DNA of 64,000 bases from Streptosporangium sp. NBC_01755. GTDB lineage: Bacteria > Actinomycetota > Actinomycetes > Streptosporangiales > Streptosporangiaceae. A model generated the notes under the pieces. That model was not told the DNA's origin. It did not search any database and was given only the letters and a program-made list of their open reading frames with translations. Positions 19,185-28,729 of the stretch are shown here, one piece after another. The first letter of the stretch is position 1. Every line of letters starts with the position of its first letter. The position numbers were made by a program, and so were the translations under genes. The stretch spans positions 4,464,001 through 4,528,000 of the forward strand of contig NZ_CP109131.1 in NCBI RefSeq assembly GCF_035917995.1, read 5' to 3'.

Positions 19185-19253
19185 TCGCTAGCTGCTTGTC
19201 GCCAGCAGCGTTGGCCGATGGCCGACGCCGAGTAGGAAAGTTAGAGGAGAACC

Positions 19254-19775
19254 GTGGCTGAGCCCACCGGTGTCGAGACGCCCGTCGAGGGCGATCAGGA
19301 AGCGTACTCCTCGGAGGAGTTCCCCTCCGAGTACACCTCCGAGTCCACTGTCAGCGGCGACGTCGCCGTCCGTAAGCCCATCACCACCGGCAACTCGTAC
19401 GGCACGGGGCGCCGCAAGGAATCCGTGGCCCGCGTGCGCATCGTGCCGGGCACCGGCAAGTGGACGATCAACGGTCGTACGCTTGAGAACTACTTCCCGA
19501 ACAAGGTCCACCAGCAGATCGTCAACGAGCCCTTCGTGGTTCTTGGCGCCGAGGACCAGTTCGACGTCATCGCCCGCATCAACGGTGGCGGCGTCACCGG
19601 CCAGGCCGGCGCCCTGCGCATGGGTCTCTCCCGCGCGCTGACCGCCCTGGACGTCGAGGTCAACCGCCCGCCGCTGAAGAAGGCAGGCTTCCTGACCCGT
19701 GACGCCCGCGCCACCGAGCGCAAGAAGTACGGTCTCAAGAAGGCCCGCAAGGCTCCGCAGTACAGCAAGCGTTAA
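19254..19775 (+). CDS. rpsI: 30S ribosomal protein S9
   Basis: S9 reaches the P-site tRNA with its C-terminal tail. The 173-residue product has an acidic N-terminal extension of about 45 residues (Glu/Ser/Val rich, common in actinomycetes), then [20 protein letters not shown] and the terminal [12 protein letters not shown]. The GTG start has TAGAGGAGA upstream. glmM begins almost immediately after. Confidence 0.97.
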   Translation: MAEPTGVETPVEGDQEAYSSEEFPSEYTSESTVSGDVAVRKPITTGNSYGTGRRKESVARVRIVPGTGKWTINGRTLENYFPNKVHQQIVNEPFVVLGAEDQFDVIARINGGGVTGQAGALRMGLSRALTALDVEVNRPPLKKAGFLTRDARATERKKYGLKKARKAPQYSKR

Positions 19776-19776
19776 G

Positions 19777-21132
19777 TTGGGGCGCCTTTTCGGCACCGAC
19801 GGGGTACGTGGGGTCGCGGGACGCGACCTCACGGCCGAGCTCGCCATGGACCTGTCCGTGGCCGCGGCTCATGTCCTCGGCGATGCCGGGGCGTTCAACG
19901 CCAGCGTCGGGCGGCGAGGCCGCCCCGTCGCCGTCGTGGGCCGGGACCCCCGGGCTTCAGGAGAATTCCTGGAGGCCGCGGTGGTCGCCGGCCTTGCGTC
20001 GTCTGGCGTGGACGTTCTCCGGCTCGGCGTGCTGCCCACCCCGGCGGTCGCTTACCTGACCACGGCTCTCAGAGCCGACATGGGCGTGATGATCTCCGCC
20101 TCCCACAATCCCGCCCCGGACAACGGGATCAAGTTCCTCACCCGCGGCGGCTACAAGCTGCCGGACACGGTGGAGAACGAGATCGAGCAGCGCCTCGGCG
20201 AGAAGTGGGAGCGCCCTGTCGGTGCCTCGGTCGGCCGCGTGCGCGAGGCGTACGGCGAGGCCGACCGCTACGTGTCCCACGTGCTGTCCACTGTGGACTG
20301 CCGTCTTGACGGCCTCAACGTGGTCCTCGACTGCGCCCACGGCGCCGCCCACATGGTGGCTCCCGAGGCGTTGCTGCGGGCAGGGGCCACCGTCGAGACG
20401 ATCGGGGCGCGCCCCGATGGTCTCAACATCAACGCGGGGGTCGGCTCCACCCATCTGGACAAGCTCCAGCAGATCGTCGTCTCCCGCAACGCCGATGTCG
20501 GTATCGCCTACGACGGCGACGCGGACCGCTGCCTGGCCGTCTCGCACACCGGCGAGGTCGTCGACGGCGACCAGATCATGGCGGTGCTGGCCATGGCCAT
20601 GCACGCCGAGGGGAAGCTGGTCGGCGACACCGTGGTGGCCACGGTCATGTCCAACCTGGGTTTCAAGCTCGCGCTCAAGAGCGCGGGGATCGACGTGGTG
20701 GAGACCGCCGTGGGCGACCGCTACGTCCTGGAGTCCATGAGGGCGGGCGGCTACAACCTGGGCGGCGAGCAGTCCGGCCACGTCCTGATGCTCGACCACG
20801 CCACCACCGGGGACGGCCTGCTGACCTCGCTGCACCTGCTGGCGGTCGTGGCGCGGGCGAAGAAGTCGCTGGCGGAGCTGGCCTCGGTGATGACCCGCCT
20901 GCCGCAGGTCCTGGTCAACGTCAAAGACGTCGACCGGGCCAAGGCCTCGGCTCCTGAGCTGGAGGCCGCGGTCGTCGCCGCGGAGTCGGAGCTGGGGGAG
21001 ACCGGCCGGGTGCTGATCCGGCCGAGCGGCACCGAGCCGATGATCCGCGTCATGGTCGAGGCCGCCTCGGCGGAGCAGGCCGAGCAACTGGCGGGCCGGC
21101 TGGCCGAGGTCGTCCGTACGGCCTGCGGCTGA
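19777..21132 (+). CDS. glmM: Phosphoglucosamine mutase
   Basis: GlmM converts glucosamine-6-phosphate to glucosamine-1-phosphate for UDP-GlcNAc synthesis, downstream of GlmS (encoded at 36.8 kb). The 451-residue protein shows the phosphoserine loop ISASHNP (active Ser near residue 109), the metal loop DGDADR and the C-terminal phosphate-binding [14 protein letters not shown]. The TTG at 19777 is the only sensible start ([12 protein letters not shown]); it lies two bases past the rpsI stop with little Shine-Dalgarno sequence, so coupling to rpsI is likely. Confidence 0.96.
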   Translation: MGRLFGTDGVRGVAGRDLTAELAMDLSVAAAHVLGDAGAFNASVGRRGRPVAVVGRDPRASGEFLEAAVVAGLASSGVDVLRLGVLPTPAVAYLTTALRADMGVMISASHNPAPDNGIKFLTRGGYKLPDTVENEIEQRLGEKWERPVGASVGRVREAYGEADRYVSHVLSTVDCRLDGLNVVLDCAHGAAHMVAPEALLRAGATVETIGARPDGLNINAGVGSTHLDKLQQIVVSRNADVGIAYDGDADRCLAVSHTGEVVDGDQIMAVLAMAMHAEGKLVGDTVVATVMSNLGFKLALKSAGIDVVETAVGDRYVLESMRAGGYNLGGEQSGHVLMLDHATTGDGLLTSLHLLAVVARAKKSLAELASVMTRLPQVLVNVKDVDRAKASAPELEAAVVAAESELGETGRVLIRPSGTEPMIRVMVEAASAEQAEQLAGRLAEVVRTACG

Positions 21133-21156
21133 ATCACCTGAATCACCTGAATCACC

Positions 21157-21200
21157 AGAGCACGGCCCGCACTCGGAGTGCGGGCCGTGCTCTGTCATTT
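21157..21200 (+). terminator. Strong terminator after glmM
   Basis: A perfect 17-bp stem (21157-21173 with 21177-21193) with a three-base loop is followed by GTCATTTT. Three copies of GAATCACCT lie just upstream (about 21131-21156). Confidence 0.85.
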
Positions 21201-21576
21201 TCCCGGCCCTCGCCGCCGCGACGATGAGCGATCGCGGATATAACGCCCCTTCCATCCATCTTGGGGTGCCTTGTTCTTGCTGTCGCTTTGCACCACTCTT
21301 GTCCGGCGCCACGCCACACTTCGCATTGATTGACACTCTGGGTCGTTGATCAGACACTTTCAGTGGTTGCGGAGGGATTTCCCTTCCCAGCACGGTTCAT
21401 CGTGTCGGACGGCTCCGAACCCGGCGATCATCTGATCGCCTCGATCGCCACGATGCCCGCACGGTGGAAAACCGCCGACATCACGATCGATCGAAGGGGT
21501 GCCACGCCGTGCCTTTGTTCCTTGCTGTTCTCGGCGCTGTCCCCATGACCGGTTCTGCGGATCTCCGGTGGTCACG
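21201..21576 (+). other. Spacer upstream of the DUF11 locus, with possible promoter
   Basis: No gene is supported here. TTGACA at 21330-21335 is a perfect -35, but the best -10 at the right distance (GACACT or ACACTT near 21353-21359) is weak. This could be the promoter of the lectin/DUF11 gene. Confidence 0.35.
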
Positions 21577-22206
21577 ATGAACGGCCTCCCGCGTCCGGCG
21601 AGGGGCTCAGGCCGATCCATGGTCATGGCGGGAGGCGCGCTGCCGCGATGCGGGCGGACCCTCTCCAAACTTCTCGTGCTGAGCATGACCGTCGGCGCGC
21701 TGAGCGTCCCGGCCACCACCGCCACCGCGTCGGCGGCCGGCACCGTTGTGTTCAACCAGCCCTTCCGCAACAACACGGCCAACGGCGCCGGTGCCGTGGT
21801 GCTGCCCTCGTTGCCGAGCGGTTCGTCCGGGTCGAACTACGCCTGCCTGACCGCCTCCGGCAACACCGGCACCGGCGTCCTGCAGAGCTGCGCTACGAAC
21901 ACGGACAGTCAGGGCTCGGGCAAGCTGCGCCTGACGAACGCGACGACGAACAAGACAGGCGGCCTCTTCGGCGCGGTCAGCGTGCCCGCCTCGCAGGGGC
22001 TCGACGTGACGTTCAACACCTATCAGTACGGCGGAGGCGGGGCCGACGGCATCACCTTCGTGCTGGCGGCGGTCGATCCGGCGAACCCGAAGTCACCGGC
22101 CAACATCGGTCAGTCGGGCGGCGCGCTCGGTTACTCCGGAACCAGCTCCGTCATCGGTCTGGCGTACGGGTATCTCGGCATCGGCCTCGACGTGTACGGA
22201 AACTTC
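21577..22206 (+). pseudogene. Lectin/DUF11-repeat secreted protein, 5' fragment
   Basis: The frame codes for a signal peptide (hydrophobic stretch LSKLLVLSMTVGALSV, then ATASA before the mature start) and an L-type-lectin-like domain with GADGITFVLAAVDPANP and LAYGYLGIGLDVYGNFS. Such domains head large secreted DUF11-repeat proteins in actinomycetes. The frame runs into the inserted element at about 22207 and would stop at 22362. Joining base 22206 to 23984 restores one open frame (...GNFSSTYQGSGC...). The start could be ATG 21577 or 21619; the first has little Shine-Dalgarno sequence. Confidence 0.8.
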
Positions 22207-22314
22207 AGTGTGATCTGGCGTGGAACCCCGGGTGTTCACGCCCGGGAGGAAACGACAGTGCGGGAGGGCCGCCAAGGCCCGAGCGGTGCGGTGACCGGTA
22301 GGCCGTCGAGCGGC

Positions 22315-22743
22315 TCAGCCCGGGCGTCTCTGGTCTTCGATGTACTCCTTGATGATCGATAGGGGGGCGCCGCCGCAGGAGGCGGCGAAGTACGACGGCG
22401 ACCAGAAATGCCCGCCCCACAGATACTGACGGATATGTGCCGGATACTCCTTGCGCAGTAGCCGGGCAGATACGCCCTTGAGGCTGTTCACCAGCGTCGA
22501 GAGGGCGACCTTGGGTGGGTAGCGCACGAGCAGGTGCACATGATCTTCCTCGCCGTTGAACTCGACCAGCTCCGCCCCGAAACTGTCGCACACCTCGATC
22601 ATGATGTCCTCGCAGCGACGCAGGATCTCGTCGGTGAACACACCTCCCCGATATCTCGGGATAAAGACCAAATGCGCATGAAGCGCGCAGACCACGCTTC
22701 GGCCCCTTCTTACGTCGGGGTTCGGTTCCCATCTCGGTGACAT
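22315..22743 (-). CDS. tnpA: IS200-type Y1 (HUH) transposase TnpA
   Basis: TnpA excises and inserts the element as single-stranded DNA. The 142-residue protein has the HUH metal motif HVH (His68, His70, within EEDHVHLLVRYPP) and the catalytic tyrosine in IIKEYIEDQ (Tyr134). WSPSYFAAS is also family typical. The start at 22743 gives a normal length. A much longer overlapping minus-strand frame continues opposite tnpB, but only this part is gene-like. All catalytic residues are present, so the protein may be active. Confidence 0.9.
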   Translation of the reverse strand: MSPRWEPNPDVRRGRSVVCALHAHLVFIPRYRGGVFTDEILRRCEDIMIEVCDSFGAELVEFNGEEDHVHLLVRYPPKVALSTLVNSLKGVSARLLRKEYPAHIRQYLWGGHFWSPSYFAASCGGAPLSIIKEYIEDQRRPG

Positions 22744-22767
22744 GGACCTAACGCTAAAGTGTTCGAT

Positions 22768-23910
22768 ATGAAGCTGGTGGTGCAGGTCAAACTCCTGCCG
22801 ACACCTGAGCAGGTGGCGGCGCTGGAGGCGACTCTGCGCGCGGCCAACGACGCGGCCACCTGGGTCTCGACGCTCGCCCACCACCAGCGGGTATTCCGCA
22901 ATTACGACCTGCGCCGGCACGCCTACGGGCAGATCAAGGACAGGTACGGGCTGGCGGCTCAGGCCGCGCAGCATGTCATCAAGAAGGTCACCGACGCCTA
23001 CGCCACGCTGCACGCCAATCTCCGCAACGGCAATGTGGGCACGCCCGGCTCCGCGCGGCGCGAGCGGGCCCTGGCCACGCCGATCGTCTTTCGCCCCGGC
23101 GCGGCCCAGCCGTTCGACGACCGCTGTCTGTCCTGGCAGATGGACGCGCGGACGGTGTCGATCTGGACCACGGGCGGGCGGATGAAGAGCGTGGCGTTCA
23201 CCGCCTCGGCCGATCAGCTCACGACGTTGGCCGCCTACCGCAAGGGCGAATCGGACCTCGTATACCGCGATGGCAGGTGGTTCCTCATCGCCACCTGCGA
23301 CCTGCCCGACCGGCCGGTCGCCACCCCGGACGGATTCCTGGGGGTGGATCTGGGGATCGCCAACATCGCGACCACCAGTGGCGGGGTTCGCCACAGCGGC
23401 AAGGGCCTGAACGCGGTCCGCCACCGCCACCGCGAGCTGCGCCGCCGCCTGCAGGCCAAGCAGACCACGTCCGCCAAACGGCTGTTGAAGCGGCGCCGCC
23501 GGGCCGAGGCCCGGTTCGCCGCGAACACCAACCACACCATCGCCAAGCAGATCGTGACCGAGGCGACACGCACCGGGCAAGGGATCGCCCTGGAAGACCT
23601 TCGGGGCATCCGCGACCGGGTACGGCTCCGCAAGCCCCAGCGGGTCACGTTGCATTCGTGGAGCTTCCACCAGCTCGGCCGGTTCATCGCCTACAAGGCG
23701 GCCCGTGCCGGTGTCGCTGTGGTGTACGTGGACCCGGCCTACACCTCGCAAGGCTGCTCGGCCTGTGGGCATGTGGACAAGAAGAACCGGCCCGGCCAGG
23801 CCGGCTTCGCCTGTACGTCGTGCGGCTTCGCTGAGCACGCCGACGTCAACGCAGCTCGTAACATCGCCTCGCGTGGTGTCGCGAGCTGGGCAGTGAGTCA
23901 CGCTGCCTGA
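22768..23910 (+). CDS. tnpB: RNA-guided nuclease TnpB
   Basis: TnpB proteins of IS605 elements are small omega-RNA-guided nucleases, ancestral to Cas12. The 380-residue product has the three RuvC acidic residues (Asp194 in GVDLGIAN, Glu276 in ALEDLRG, Asp359 in HADVNAARNI) and a CxxC...CxxC zinc ribbon (Cys330, 333, 349, 352). The N-terminal helix-turn-helix/WED part begins KLVVQVKLLPTPEQ. ATG 22768 is preferred; GTG 22759 would add three residues. All catalytic residues are intact, so nuclease activity is plausible. Confidence 0.9.
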   Translation: MKLVVQVKLLPTPEQVAALEATLRAANDAATWVSTLAHHQRVFRNYDLRRHAYGQIKDRYGLAAQAAQHVIKKVTDAYATLHANLRNGNVGTPGSARRERALATPIVFRPGAAQPFDDRCLSWQMDARTVSIWTTGGRMKSVAFTASADQLTTLAAYRKGESDLVYRDGRWFLIATCDLPDRPVATPDGFLGVDLGIANIATTSGGVRHSGKGLNAVRHRHRELRRRLQAKQTTSAKRLLKRRRRAEARFAANTNHTIAKQIVTEATRTGQGIALEDLRGIRDRVRLRKPQRVTLHSWSFHQLGRFIAYKAARAGVAVVYVDPAYTSQGCSACGHVDKKNRPGQAGFACTSCGFAEHADVNAARNIASRGVASWAVSHAA

Positions 23911-23983
23911 CGCGGACCAAACCGTCGAAGCCACCGACGGCGAGGAGCTGCAAGCTCAGTCCTTCAAGGCTGAGAAGCTGACC
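23911..23983 (+). ncRNA. Right-end region, predicted 3' part of the TnpB omega RNA
   Basis: By analogy with studied IS605 elements, the omega RNA spans the end of tnpB and the right end, and its guide is the flanking sequence just outside. A hairpin CTCAG/CTGAG (23955-23974) lies near the end. No direct proof of transcription is visible in sequence. Confidence 0.35.
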
Positions 23984-26900
23984 AGCAGCACCTACCAGGG
24001 AAGCGGCTGCACGAACCTGCCGGGCACGGGTATTCGGGTGCCCGGCCAGGTCGTCATCCGCGGGCCGGGCAACGGCACCGTCGGATACTGCGCGCTCAAC
24101 ACCACGGCCGCCTCGACGAGCGCCACCCCGCTGGCGCTGCGGGCGACCAGCCGTACCGCCGTTCCCGTTCAGATCGGTATCAACCCCACCGCGGTGTCGC
24201 TGACCACCGCCGCCGGCCTGACGGTCCCGCCCGGCAGTTACGTGGTGGTGGTCACCCTGGTGGGCGGTACGAACAAGACCCTGACCGGTAGCCTTCCGAC
24301 GGTTCCCACCGGCCTGTACCCGGCGAGCTGGCTGAACGCCAACGGGACTCCCCGGCAACTGGCCTTCGGCTGGGTGGCCTCCACCGGAAGCGTGACCGAC
24401 TTCCACGAGGTCGACGCAGCCACGGTGACCACGGTCAGCTCGGTCCCCCAGCTGACCGTCGCGCAGACCGGCTACAGCGCCACGACGCCGGCGCCGGGCG
24501 CCCCCGTGACCTACAGCGTCGTCTCCGGCGTCGGCGCGGACAGCATCGCGGAGTCCTCGCCGATCTCGATGACCCAGACCATGCCGGCCGGGGTGGTGCC
24601 CACCGGCGCCTACGGAACGGGATGGGTCTGCGCGGCGCCGGTCGGGCAGTCCGTCACGTGCACCAATAGCAACGTCCCGTTCGCGGCCGGAGCGACGTTA
24701 CCGCCAGCCCCCCCACCGGTGACAAGCTCCTGAGCAACGACGTCGCCTCCACCGAGATGGGCAACACCTGCCCGCCCGGCAGCGGGAGCTCGGCCTGCCG
24801 TTCGGGGATCGTCATCCTCACGCCGCTCCTGACGATCGTGAAGACGCCCGGCGTCACATCGACCACCCCCGGGGGGACGGTCGGCTACACGGTCACCGCC
24901 ACCAACACCGGACAGGTCCCCTTCGCCGCGGCGACGTTCACCGACGCGCTGGCCGGAGTGCTGGACGACGCCGTCTACAACGGCGACGCGAGCGCCACGC
25001 GCGGCACCGTCACCTTCGCCGGCTCCAACCTGACCTGGAGCGGAGCGCTCAACCCCGGCGACGGGGTCACCCTCACCTACAGCGTCACGACGAACACCCC
25101 CGGTACCGGTGACCAGAGGCTGACCAACACGGTCACCTCGACCACTGCGGGCAGTACCTGCCCGACCGGAAACACCGACGCCCGCTGTTTCGGCGAGGTC
25201 CTGATCTCAAGAATCAAGATCACTATGGTGGCGGACGCCGTCACCGCCATCCCGACCGGGGTCGTCAACTACACGGTCACGATCGCCAACACCGGGCAGA
25301 CGCCGTACGGTGACACCGTCGTGAACAGCCTGCTCGCCAGGGTCCTCGACGACGCGGTCTACAACGGTGACGGAACGGCCTCGGCGGGCAACCTCGTTTT
25401 CACCCCCGAGACCAGCCGGCTGGTGTGGACCGGTCTTCTCCCGATCGGCACGAATGTCACCGTCACCTTCTCGGTGAGGGTGCGGAACCCCGATCCGGGC
25501 GACAAGATGCTGAACGTCGTCGCGACCTCCAGTGCCCCGGGCAACAACTGCCCCGCCGGGAGCACCGACCCGCTCTGTGTCTCGGAGGTCACGGTGCTGA
25601 CCCCCGTCCTGACCATCGCCACGAGCGCGGACCGGACGACTGTCACTCCCGGCGGGACCATCACCTACACGACCACGGTCACCAACACCGGGCAGACGGA
25701 CTACGCCGCGGCCTCCGTCGTCGCCGCGCTCGACGGGGTGTTCCCCGACGCCGTCTACAACGGGGACGCGAGCGCCTCCACCGGCGTCTTCGACTACACG
25801 GCGCCGAAACTGACCTGGACCGGCGCTCTCGCGATGGGCGCGAGCACCGCGATCACCTACTCCATCACGGTGCAGGATCCCGACCCCGGAGACAAGGCCC
25901 TGACCAGCGGCGTGAGCTCCACCACGCAGGGCAGCACCGACCCGGCGTGCGCGACGCTCGTGCGCGTCCTGGTGCCGCAGCTCACGATCACGGCGACCGC
26001 CGACACCGGCACCGTCGTCGCCGGGGGCGCCGTCCACTACACGGTGACCCTGGCCAACACCGGCGAGACCGACTACGCCGGTGCCGCGTTCACCGAGTCG
26101 CTGGCCGGGGTGCTCGACGACGCCACCTACGGCAACGACGCGAGTGCCTCCAGCGGCACCGTCACCTTCGCCGACGGCGTCCTCGGCTGGAGTGGCGACC
26201 TCGCCGTCGATGCCACCGCGACGGTCACCTATTCGGTCACCACCATCTATCCCCCTCCGGGGGACAAGGCCCTGACCAGCACTGTCATCTCCGCCACCGC
26301 CGGATCGACCTGCCCCGAAGGGGGAGACGATCCGCGCTGCACCATGACCGTCACCGTCCTGACTCCCGGTCTCACCATCACCAAGACCGCGAACAACAGC
26401 GGTGCCGTGGTGGCGGAGGCCGCCGTCCAGTACACGATCACGGTCACGAACACCGGTGAGACCCCGTACGCCGCTGCCGCGGTCACCGACTCGCTGGCCG
26501 GGGTGCTCGACGACGCCGTCTACAACAATGACGCGACCACTTCCACCGGCACCGTCGGCTATGCCGACGGGGTCCTCGGCTGGACCGGGGCGTTGACGAT
26601 GAAGGCGAGCGCGGTCATCACCTTCACAGTCGTCACCGATGAGGAGGTCACGGGTGACGGAACCCTCGACAATCGGGTCACCTCGACGACGACGGGTGGC
26701 AACTGTCCGGTCGGGGGCACCGACCCGCGATGCTCGGTGCTGACCACCTTGATCCCCACCAGCATCACCCTCACCGACCTGACCAGCGGCTTCGTCTTGG
26801 CAGGCGCGCCGGATTCGACGGCCGGGAGCAACGGAGCCGTGACCATGACCGTCATCACGAACAGCCCCGGGGGCTACAGCGTCACCGTGCAGGCGGATTC

Positions 26901-27147
26901 GGCCGAGCTCACCTCGGACCAGCCCGGCAACGACGTCACCATCCCGATCGGGAACCTGCGCGTGCGGGAGAGCGGCACGTCGGCCTTCCAGGCCGTCTCG
27001 GCCACCACCCCGGTGCTCGTCCACCGGCAGGACAGCCCGTCCGCTCCCGACGGGGACGCCATCGGCAATGACTTCGAGGGTTACATCCCCTTTGTCCCGG
27101 TCGGCAGCTATTCGGCGACGCTCACCTACGTCGCGACGGCCAGTTGA
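23984..27147 (+). pseudogene. Lectin/DUF11-repeat secreted protein, 3' fragment with frameshift
   Basis: Frame 1 (23984 to the stop near 24733) carries the rest of the lectin domain and linker (QGSGCTNLPGTG, RVPGQVVIRGPGNGTVGYC). It then goes out of frame: the natural continuation TGDKLLSNDVAST is in another frame, so one base is missing between about 24695 and 24714, either in ACGTTA or in a run of seven C at 24708-24714. The second frame runs to 27147 with five DUF11 repeats of about 125 residues, each with NTGxTxYxxA, GVLDDAVYNGD and a TSTTAGSTCP-like end, then a C-terminal region without an obvious LPXTG motif or membrane helix. With the element also inserted, the gene cannot make the intact protein. 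Confidence 0.8.
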
Positions 27148-27229
27148 CGCGCAGACGCCCCCGCCGGGAACTCGGTGGGGTCTACCAAGCACCTCTCACT
27201 CGAACCCGAACAACGTGAAGGAGCAAGCC

Positions 27230-27878
27230 ATGGCAGTGATCACGCGGCGTGCCGCCGCTCTCTGCGGACTCGGCGGGGTCCTGGTCGTCGCCCTTGCCAC
27301 GCCCTCGGTGGCGTTCGCGCTCAAACCGCACCCCGATGACAAGGAGGTGAAGGCGGCCGTCGTGGCCGCCCCCAGGCTGAGCATCGGCATCGACAACGGC
27401 CAGACCACCGCCGAGGCGGGGGACCGGTTCACCTACACCGTCACCGTCGACAACGTCGGCACGGACAAGGCGCGTGAGCTCAGGATCACCCAGAGCCTGC
27501 CGACCGGCCTGCACCTCGTCTCGGCCGACGGCCAGGGCAAGGCGGAGGAGGGCCAGGTCCGCTGGACCGCCGATGTGCCGGCGGGCAAGAAGGCCGTCTT
27601 CCACACCATCGCCGAGGTGCGAGACACCCCGGAGGACCTGCTCCGCCTGGCCACCGTCGCCTGTGCGAGCATCAAGACGGACGACAAGCCCCTGGTCTGC
27701 GCCACCCACTCCGACCTGTTGCCGGCCGGTGCGACCGCCGAGACGGCCGCCCACGAGGCGGCCGACCCCGTGACGAGCCGCCTGTGGTACGCGGGCGCGG
27801 GCGTCGGCCTGCTTGACCGTGCTGCTGGCCCTCCGCCGAACCAGACTCCGCCGTCACCCGAGGCGGTCGCCCTCGTAA
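27230..27878 (+). pseudogene. Exported DUF11-like protein, frameshifted in its C-terminal anchor
   Basis: A signal peptide (about residues 1-30, LGGVLVVALATPSVAFA) leads into one DUF11/CARDB-like domain (AEAGDRFTYTVTVDNVGTDK to TADVPAGKKAVFHTIAEV). The uninterrupted frame runs on to 28027 with a low-complexity tail, but near 27813 the other frame encodes LTVLLALRRTRLRRHPRR and stops at 27878. Removing one T at 27813-27814 gives GAGVGLLTVLLALRRTRLRR, an ordinary membrane anchor with a basic tail. So the frame as it stands is probably a one-base insertion, by mutation or sequencing. GAAGGAG precedes the ATG. It follows the DUF11 gene by 82 bp and was probably its partner. Confidence 0.7.
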
Positions 27879-27968
27879 CGATCCACGCCCAGTCTCATGA
27901 CACGGGCGAGACGAACCCGTATGTGGGCACCCCCGGTTGTGGGGGCACCCCCGGCCATGTGGACACCC

Positions 27969-28005
27969 ACGGCTGTGGGGGGTGCACACGGCTGTGGGGG
28001 TGCAC
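27969..28005. repeat. Tandem G-rich 18/19-bp repeat
   Basis: ACGGCTGTGGGGG(G)TGCAC occurs twice end to end, with related G/C-rich patches (GTTGTGGGGGCACCCC) just upstream. It lies between the convergent DUF11-like gene and the ABC operon and could act as a transcription barrier. Confidence 0.75.
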
Positions 28006-28010
28006 ACGGC

Positions 28011-28727
28011 CTACTCGTCGCCGGTGAGGGAGAAGACGCGTAGCCGCCGGCCCGCCAAGACGACCGCGCCGACGGTGATGATCAGCAGGGCCGGTACGGC
28101 GAAGCCGAGAGTGATCTCGGTGGAGAAGAACGGTGAGGAGGACACCTGGTCGGCGATCGACTGGGCCCACTGCTGGATGGAGAACCTCCGGGCACCGGGG
28201 ACGAAGTTGCCCACCACGCCCTCCCAGACGAGCGCGTAGACGATGCCGATCGTGACCGCGTGCCGGGTCAGCACGCCCAGCAGCATGAACACCGCCGCGT
28301 ACGCGATCCCGCCGACCAGGGCGCCGAGGGCGAAACCGTACGCGATCCCGGATTCGAGGTTGACCAGCAGGTAGGCCGCGACGAAGGTCGGCACCGCGGC
28401 GAACAGCGCGAGCATCGAGGCGGCGACCACGAACTTGGTCTGCGCGATCACCGGGCGGGAGATCGGCTTGGCCAGCAGGTGGATGATCGTGCCGTCGTCG
28501 ATCTCGGGGGCGATCACCCCGGTCCCGGCGATCAGGCCGAGCAGCGGCAGCATGGTGCCGATGGCGAAGGTCCGCATGAGCGTGACCGCGGTCCGCTCGT
28601 CGGCGGCGCCGATGAGGTTCAGCAGGGCGGCCATGGCGACCAGCACCAGGGGCAGCATGATCAGCAGCCAGATCCGGCGGCGGCCGAGGAGGGCCCGGTA
28701 GGAGATTCCGGCGATGACACCGTTCAT
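28011..28727 (-). CDS. ABC-2 type transporter permease
   Basis: The 238-residue protein has about six hydrophobic helices and the ABC-2 feature DDGTIIHLLAKPISRPVIAQTK after the second. It would form the membrane part of an exporter with the ATPase encoded next. The gene is the last of a four-gene minus-strand operon (ATPase, permease, ATPase, permease) with start and stop codons touching or overlapping. Substrate unknown; drug, lipid or peptide export and lantibiotic immunity are all possible for such sets. Confidence 0.85.
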   Translation of the reverse strand: MNGVIAGISYRALLGRRRIWLLIMLPLVLVAMAALLNLIGAADERTAVTLMRTFAIGTMLPLLGLIAGTGVIAPEIDDGTIIHLLAKPISRPVIAQTKFVVAASMLALFAAVPTFVAAYLLVNLESGIAYGFALGALVGGIAYAAVFMLLGVLTRHAVTIGIVYALVWEGVVGNFVPGARRFSIQQWAQSIADQVSSSPFFSTEITLGFAVPALLIITVGAVVLAGRRLRVFSLTGDE

Positions 28728-28729
28728 GA

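Larger units (their letters stand above)
22207..23983 (+). mobile_element. IS200/IS605-type element with tnpA and tnpB
   Basis: The element is about 1.78 kb and carries divergent tnpA (minus) and tnpB (plus), both intact. Boundaries come from restoring the interrupted lectin gene and are good to a few bases. An 8-bp subterminal hairpin near the left end (22227-22246) and CTCAG/CTGAG hairpin near the right end (23955-23974) fit the imperfect palindromes used by Y1 transposases. No target duplication or inverted termini are expected for this family and none are seen. Confidence 0.85.

Noticed and set aside
21330..21548. Small plus-strand frame upstream of the lectin gene
   Set aside because: No ribosome-binding site, no recognisable motif and poor codon bias; it overlaps the likely promoter region.
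22315..23934. A 539-codon minus-strand frame continuing from tnpA across the tnpB region
   Set aside because: Only the last 142 codons look like protein (TnpA). The remainder is the complement of tnpB codons, Arg/Gly/Val-rich, and the start at 22743 gives a normal Y1 transposase.
27815..28027. Gly/Cys/His-rich C-terminal tail of the DUF11-like protein as a metal-binding domain
   Set aside because: It is a frameshift product made of short G-rich tandem repeats. The alternative frame encodes a proper membrane anchor.
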